64,000 bases of DNA, from NCBI GenBank assembly GCA_963807675.1, contig CAWECP010000002.1, forward strand, positions 62,001 through 126,000, given 5' to 3'. The DNA is from Bog-473 sp963807675 (GTDB lineage: Bacteria; Actinomycetota; Acidimicrobiia; Acidimicrobiales; RAAP-2). Each line of letters opens with the position of its first letter. Position 1 is the first letter of the stretch. Position numbers and translations under genes: made by a program. Under the pieces are notes generated by a model. That model was not told the DNA's origin. It saw only the letters and a list, made by a program, of their open reading frames with translations, and did no database searches. Positions 59,404-64,000 of the stretch are shown in pieces.

Positions 59404-61265
59404 TGACCGAGGAGCTCGTGCGCCTCGCCACGGCCGGCTCGGTCGACGACGGAAAGTCGACACTCATCGGCCGGCTGCTCTATGACGCCAAGGGCATCTT
59501 CGAGGACCAGCTCGATGCCATCCGCCGCACCAGCGAGCGGCGGGGCCACCACGAGACGGATCTGGCCCTGCTCACCGACGGCCTACGGGCCGAGCGGGAG
59601 CAGGGCATCACCATCGACGTGGCCTACCGCTATTTCGCCACCCCGAAGCGCAAGTTCATCATCGCCGACACGCCGGGCCATGCCCAGTACACCCGCAACA
59701 TGGTCACGGGGGCCTCGAGCGCTCACGTCTCGCTGATCCTGATCGACGCCCGCAAGGGCGTCATAGAGCAGACGCGCCGCCACGCCTTCCTGTCGTCCAT
59801 GCTCGGCGTTCCCCACATGGTCGTGTGCGTCAACAAAATGGACCTGGTCGACTGGGACCAGGAGCGCTACGAGCAGATCAAGTCGGACTTCATGGAGTTC
59901 GCGGCCCGGCTCAACGTGCACGACATCATCTTCATCCCCATCTGCGCGGTGCGGGGCGACAACGTGGTGCAGCGCTCCGAGAACATGTGGTGGTACGACG
60001 GATCTCCTCTGCTCAACCACCTCGAATCGGTCTACATCGGCAGCGACGAGAACTTCATCGACCCTCGCTTTCCGGTGCAGTACGTGATCAGGAGCCAGAC
60101 GCCGGAGAATCCCGACTTCCGGGGCTACGCCGGCACCGTGGCCAGCGGCGTGCTGCGGCCGGGCGACGAGCTGCTGGTGTTGCCGACGGGAACGACCTCG
60201 CGCATCGCCTCCATCGTGACCGCCGACGGCGAGGTGGCCGAGGCCTTCCCGCCCATGTCAGTGGTCGTCACACTCGAAGACGACATCGCGGCGACCCGGG
60301 GCGACATTCTGTGTCGACCCAACAACCGGCCGACCGTGACGCACGACATCGAAGCCACGGTGTGCTGGATGGACGAACGCGCCCCCCTGGCGGAGGGCCA
60401 GTCCTATTTCCTCAAGCACAGCACGCGGACGGTGCGGGCCATCGTGCAGTCGCTGCAATACCGTCTCGACATGAACGGCCTGCACCGGGACGAGACGGCC
60501 TCCACGCTCGAGCTGAACGAAATCGGCCGCGTGTCCTTCCGCTGCACAGAACCGCTCCTGGTGGACGACTACACCACCAACCGCACGACGGGCAGCTTCA
60601 TCGTCATCGACCCGCAGTCCAACGCCACGGCGGGCGCGGGGGTCATCCGGGTGCTGGCCACGACGCACGCCAGCCCCAACGTGGTGCGCCACGGTGAGCG
60701 CTTGGCCCGGTCCGACCGCTTCGCCGCCCTCGGGACCACTGGCGCGACCGTCCTGTTCACGGGCCTGTCCGGGGCGGGCAAGTCGACGGTGGCCGCCGGG
60801 GTGGAGGAGGCCTACGTCAACACCGGCCGGCCGGCCTTCCTGCTCGACGGCGACAACCTGCGCCATGGGCTGAACGGCGACCTCGGCTTCTCGGACCGGG
60901 ACCGCACAGAGAACGTGCGCCGGGCGGGGGAGGTGGCGCGCATGTTCGCCGAGTCGGGCTCGCTGGCGCTGATCGCGCTGATCTGCCCCTTCGAGGAGGA
61001 CCGCCGGCTCATCCGGGCGCTGCATGAGGAGGTTGGCCTGCCCTACGCCGAGGTCTTCGTCGACACCTCGCTCGACGAGTGCGAGCGGCGCGACCCCAAG
61101 GGCCTCTACCGGCGGGCGCGGGCCGGTCAGCTCCCCGGCTTCACCGGCATCGACTCGACCTACGAGCCGCCGAGCAACCCGGACCTGGTGCTGACCCCGG
61201 CCTCGGGCAGCATTCCCGAGCAGGTCTCCCGCGTGCTCGAGCTGGTGGAAGGCCTCCTCCGCTAG
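59403..61265 (+). CDS. cysNC: Bifunctional sulfate adenylyltransferase subunit 1 / adenylylsulfate kinase (CysNC)
   Basis: This fusion activates sulfate and phosphorylates APS to PAPS. Residues 1 to about 430 are the CysN GTPase (GSVDDGKSTLIGRLLYD, DTPGHAQYTRNM, VCVNKMDLV). Residues about 445-620 are the APS kinase, with Walker A FTGLSGAGKSTVAAG near 450 and the lid segment FLLDGDNLRHGLNGDLGFSDRDR. The GTG start overlaps the cysD stop. The fused form is common in actinobacteria. PAPS could supply sulfation or reduction to sulfite. Confidence 0.95.
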   Translation: MTEELVRLATAGSVDDGKSTLIGRLLYDAKGIFEDQLDAIRRTSERRGHHETDLALLTDGLRAEREQGITIDVAYRYFATPKRKFIIADTPGHAQYTRNMVTGASSAHVSLILIDARKGVIEQTRRHAFLSSMLGVPHMVVCVNKMDLVDWDQERYEQIKSDFMEFAARLNVHDIIFIPICAVRGDNVVQRSENMWWYDGSPLLNHLESVYIGSDENFIDPRFPVQYVIRSQTPENPDFRGYAGTVASGVLRPGDELLVLPTGTTSRIASIVTADGEVAEAFPPMSVVVTLEDDIAATRGDILCRPNNRPTVTHDIEATVCWMDERAPLAEGQSYFLKHSTRTVRAIVQSLQYRLDMNGLHRDETASTLELNEIGRVSFRCTEPLLVDDYTTNRTTGSFIVIDPQSNATAGAGVIRVLATTHASPNVVRHGERLARSDRFAALGTTGATVLFTGLSGAGKSTVAAGVEEAYVNTGRPAFLLDGDNLRHGLNGDLGFSDRDRTENVRRAGEVARMFAESGSLALIALICPFEEDRRLIRALHEEVGLPYAEVFVDTSLDECERRDPKGLYRRARAGQLPGFTGIDSTYEPPSNPDLVLTPASGSIPEQVSRVLELVEGLLR

Positions 61266-61269
61266 CCGG

Positions 61270-62364
61270 GTGGCCAAACAGAGCAGTCGCCGCCAGCGGC
61301 GTCAGGCCCAGAGCAAGTCGGCGCGGGCCCAGCGCTCGCTCCAGGACGCGTCGAGGGGGCGTCGTCACCGGACCCGCCGGGAGCAGCGCCGGCGCCGGAT
61401 CACTCTGATCGCGGTCGGCCTGCTCGGCGTGGTGGTGGTGGCGGCAGTGGCGGTGCCTCTGTTGATCGGGTCGGGTTCGAGCAGCAGTAACTCGTCGACG
61501 TCGTCGCTGCCGGCGCTGACGTCGACCACGCTCTTGAAGCTGCCGGCCGCCTCGGCGGTGGCCCAGGGCGACGGGGCGGCGTACGTGACCGACGACCTCC
61601 GGAATCTGCTGCTGCGCTTCGACCCGTCGAATGGGAAGGTCGAGGGAAAGCTCCAGCTGGCGGGCCGCCCGGCGGCCATGGTCCTCGACGGCGGCGACCT
61701 GTGGATCGCCCAGATGGTCGACAACGAGGTCGTCGAGGTGGACGCCCGCACGCTGCACCTGGTGCGCAGCGTGCCCGTGGGGCAGGGGCCCTCGGGACTG
61801 GCCGTGCTCGGCCGCTCGGTCTGGGTGACCTCGGTGATCGCCAACGACGTCACGGCCATCGACGCCGCGACCGGCGTGGCCGGGACCCCGGTCGCAGTGG
61901 CCAGCGGCTCGGTACGGATCGCCGCCGGTTTCGGCGCCCTGTGGGTGACCGGCACCAAGGACACCCTGACAAGGGTGGTGCCGGCCACTGGCGGCGTGGG
62001 AGCGCCGGCGCTGACCGCCGTCACCGTCGGGCAGGGGCCGATCGGGGTGGCCACCGGGGCGGGCTCGGTCTGGGTGGCCAATGCCGAGGGGAACACGGTG
62101 TCGCGGGTCGACCCGACCTCGCTGGGGGTGACGACGCTGAAGGGCGTGGGCGACGACCCACTCAGCATCGGGGTGGCGGGTGGCCAGGTCTACGTGGGGT
62201 CGGGCACGGCGCAGACGGTGAGGTCGGTGTACCCGTCGCCCGGCTCCAGGAAGCTCGACCTCGACTCGACGCCACGCCAACTGCTGGCGGTCGGGTCGGG
62301 CGTCTGGGTGGCCGGGGCCAACCCGGGTCGGGTGCTCTCGGTCGGGGGCTCGCGCTGCTGCTAG
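61270..62364 (+). CDS. Membrane-anchored beta-propeller protein (YVTN/NHL type)
   Basis: The 364-residue protein has a very basic N-terminus of about 43 residues, one membrane helix (ITLIAVGLLGVVVVAAVAVPLLI) and a Ser/Thr-rich linker. Repeats of about 40 residues follow, each with motifs such as GDLWIAQMVDNEVVEVDARTL and GSVWVANAEGNTVSRVDPTSL. They predict an extracytoplasmic beta-propeller. Function is unknown. It lies four bases after cysNC, yet no sulfur role is visible. Its TAG overlaps the convergent methyltransferase stop as CTAG. Confidence 0.75.
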   Translation: MAKQSSRRQRRQAQSKSARAQRSLQDASRGRRHRTRREQRRRRITLIAVGLLGVVVVAAVAVPLLIGSGSSSSNSSTSSLPALTSTTLLKLPAASAVAQGDGAAYVTDDLRNLLLRFDPSNGKVEGKLQLAGRPAAMVLDGGDLWIAQMVDNEVVEVDARTLHLVRSVPVGQGPSGLAVLGRSVWVTSVIANDVTAIDAATGVAGTPVAVASGSVRIAAGFGALWVTGTKDTLTRVVPATGGVGAPALTAVTVGQGPIGVATGAGSVWVANAEGNTVSRVDPTSLGVTTLKGVGDDPLSIGVAGGQVYVGSGTAQTVRSVYPSPGSRKLDLDSTPRQLLAVGSGVWVAGANPGRVLSVGGSRCC

Positions 62365-63200
62365 CCGTCGGTGCGTGGCCGGGGCCCGCGGGCGACGAAA
62401 CAGCCGGCCTCGGTCGTCATGTGCACGGCGCCGCCCTCCTCGTCGAAGCGTGCCCGGACCACCTGCGGGAGGCGTGCCTGCTGCTCCGGGGTCGCCACCT
62501 CGCCGGCTGCTGACGACAAAACGAAGGCGACGATGTCGTCGGGGTCGGTGACCACCATGGTGGCCGGATGGTCCAGCCACGCCACGTCGTCGAACGCGCG
62601 GCGGAGGATGGCCTCCCCGGTCGTGCGTCCGAAGCGGTCGTCCGTGTAGTCAAGGCCTGACCAGCCGATGGCCTCCCGCGACATCTCCCTGAGCTCGAGG
62701 AGGTGATTGGGGCCGTTGGTCGCCGCCAGCAGCACTCCTCCCGGCCGTAGGACACGCGCGAATTCAGCCGAGGCCCGACCGGCGTCGGGCACGTGGTACA
62801 GCATGTGGTTGGCCACGACGACGTCGAAGGCGTCGTCGTCGAACGGCAGGTGCTGGACGTCGCAGGCCAGCGCATCCGCCAGCTCGACGTTCTCGAGCGG
62901 TGCCACGACCTGGCGGGCCGCTTCGACCATCCCCTCGGAGAGGTCGGTCAGGGTGAGCCGGATGTGGGGCAGGAGCGGGCCGATGTTGGCCCACAGGTTG
63001 CCCGACCCGCACCCGGCCTCGAGCACATCGGCGTCCTCGGGCCAGTCCACCCGCGCCGCCAGCCACTGGAACCAGGGCTCTTCCGAGCGTGAGTACTTCG
63101 CGTGCAGCGCGATGCGGACGTTGAGGTTGCTCGGGTCCTTGTACTGCGACTCGCGCAGGTACTGCTGGTCGGTGGAGAGCCCGTGGCGCGGCGTGGACAC
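62361..63200 (-). CDS. Class I SAM-dependent methyltransferase
   Basis: The 279-residue protein has a Rossmann methyltransferase core: motif I VLEAGCGSGNLW near residue 65, LTLTDLSEGMVEAARQV, CDVQHLPFDDDAFDVVVANHMLYHVPD and VLRPGGVLLAATNG. The substrate is not known. The GTG at 63200 is the only start consistent with the family N-terminus (LRESQYKDPSNLNVRIALH). Confidence 0.88.
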   Translation of the reverse strand: MSTPRHGLSTDQQYLRESQYKDPSNLNVRIALHAKYSRSEEPWFQWLAARVDWPEDADVLEAGCGSGNLWANIGPLLPHIRLTLTDLSEGMVEAARQVVAPLENVELADALACDVQHLPFDDDAFDVVVANHMLYHVPDAGRASAEFARVLRPGGVLLAATNGPNHLLELREMSREAIGWSGLDYTDDRFGRTTGEAILRRAFDDVAWLDHPATMVVTDPDDIVAFVLSSAAGEVATPEQQARLPQVVRARFDEEGGAVHMTTEAGCFVARGPRPRTDG

Positions 63201-63223
63201 GACGCCCTTGTTGGCGCGGGAGG

Positions 63224-63540
63224 TCAGACCGACTCGCGGAACGCCACGCCGGCGCTGTGGAACCCGACGCCTTCCGCGAGGTCGACCACGGGTGTGACCT
63301 CGTACGCGAGAGAGCGAGCGAACTTGCGCGGCGCCTTCGTCAGGCCGGCCTGGTTCGCGGTCTGGATCACGGCGTAGCCGCCCTGGTCATCCATCCGGTC
63401 ACGACCTGTTGGAGTTCCCGGTCGGCGGGAGGCTGCCACTCGGCGAACCCGGCCAGCGTCTTCCTGATGTCCTCGTGGCCGCCACCATTGGCTCGCATCT
63501 TCCAGGTCACCAGGTACTCCACCGCAGCGCTCTCTTTCAT
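63224..63540 (-). CDS. DUF3303-like small protein (one frame break)
   Basis: The ATG at 63540 opens a frame reading AAVEYLVTWKMRANGGGHED and AGFAEWQPPADRELQQVV. A second frame then continues MDDQGGYAVIQTANQAGLTKA and PVVDLAEGV to the stop at 63224. The pieces join near 63400 with one missing or two extra bases and give about 105 residues. Order and spacing (YLVTW, WQPPAD, DxxGGYAVI, PVVD) match DUF3303, a family of small ferredoxin-like proteins of unknown role. It lies between the methyltransferase and methylmalonyl-CoA epimerase, all on the minus strand. Confidence 0.6.
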
Positions 63541-63561
63541 CGTCTTCCCACGTCGGGGCCG

Positions 63562-63972
63562 TTACTCCTGGACCAGCTCGATCAACGTCCCGAACGAGGT
63601 CTTCGGGTGGACGAAGGCCACCGTGGTCCCGCGTGAGCCCGGACGGGGCTGCTCGTCGATCACCCGGCCGCCGGCGTCCTTGACCGCCTGCAGTGCGGCA
63701 CCGCAGTCATCGACGCGATAGCCGACGTGGTGGAGGCCTTCACCCTTGTTGGCCAGGTACTTGGCGACGGGGGAGTCTTCGTTGGTGGGGGTGAGCAGCT
63801 GGATATAGGAGTCAGCGACCTTCAGGAGCGCCTCCTCCACCCCGTCGGACTCCACCCGCTCGCGGTGGTCGACCGTGGCACCGAACACCTCGGCATACCA
63901 CGCGATGGCGGCGTCGAGGTCGTTGACCGCGATGGCCACGTGGTCGATCTCGGTCAACAGGAGGTCGCTCAT
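63562..63972 (-). CDS. mce: Methylmalonyl-CoA epimerase
   Basis: The 136-residue protein is a two-module vicinal oxygen chelate enzyme that interconverts (R)- and (S)-methylmalonyl-CoA in propionate metabolism. Metal ligands are visible in the first module (IDHVAIAVNDLDAA), second module (GLHHVGYRVDDC) and end (FGTLIELVQE). Length and spacing are typical. Mutase genes are not in the window. Confidence 0.92.
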   Translation of the reverse strand: MSDLLLTEIDHVAIAVNDLDAAIAWYAEVFGATVDHRERVESDGVEEALLKVADSYIQLLTPTNEDSPVAKYLANKGEGLHHVGYRVDDCGAALQAVKDAGGRVIDEQPRPGSRGTTVAFVHPKTSFGTLIELVQE

Positions 63973-64000
63973 GCGCCGTGCCGCCGGAACAGGGTGATGC

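Overview
The window is high-GC DNA with actinobacterial character. It has GTG and TTG starts, the rpmG-secE-nusG-rplK-rplA-rplJ-rplL-rpoB-rpoC block, an MptB-type polyprenol-phosphomannose mannosyltransferase, two F420-type (LLM class) oxidoreductases, a MarP-like periplasmic protease and RecBCD. I infer an actinobacterium, perhaps class Acidimicrobiia. No 16S gene or other decisive marker is present, so this placement is tentative.

Layout. Positions 1-2.7 kb: a phosphate-uptake operon on the minus strand in the unusual order pstB-pstS-pstC, behind a PHO-box-like promoter. 2.7-11.3 kb: a run of accessory genes (DUF4328 protein, epimerase, secreted protein, chromate transporter, two LLM oxidoreductases, aldehyde dehydrogenase, zinc-ribbon membrane protein). 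Many of these are broken by single-base indels, almost all explainable as +1 insertions. 11.4-17.3 kb: Asp-box lipoprotein, MarP-like protease, GH15 hydrolase, MBL hydrolase and a small SHOCT-like protein. 17.3-22 kb: two tRNA-Ser genes flanking tadA, a universal stress protein pair behind a striking five-unit 11-bp repeat array, SRP RNA, dnaX and recR. 22-26.7 kb: alpha/beta hydrolase, asd, phoU, rmuC. 26.8-35.6 kb: recC-recB-recD with GTGA overlaps. 35.6-42.9 kb: sulfolipid gene sqdB behind a cluster of GAATTT boxes, a membrane protein, gltA, tesB, a GH1 glycosidase, a GtrA protein, YajQ and tRNA-Tyr. 43-45.4 kb: MptB and a GNAT enzyme. 45.5-58.4 kb: tRNAs and the transcription/translation block. 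58.4-64 kb: cysD-cysNC, a beta-propeller membrane protein, a methyltransferase, a DUF3303 protein and methylmalonyl-CoA epimerase.

How the genes fit together. Most of the window is housekeeping: replication (dnaX), recombination (recR, recBCD, rmuC), translation and transcription. A phosphate theme runs through it: pst uptake, PhoU, and SqdB, whose sulfolipid can replace phospholipid. Three promoters (pst, stress-protein pair, sqdB) carry a similar TTCACCT core. The sulfate-activation genes cysD-cysNC lie directly behind rpoC and could feed the sulfur needed for cysteine and sulfolipid. I found no CRISPR array, prophage, transposase or defence island. The features most worth following are the 11-bp operator array before the stress genes, the GAATTT-box promoter of sqdB, the very long acidic N-terminal extension of NusG, the seven-fold C-x5-C propeller lipoprotein, and the clustered +1 indels.
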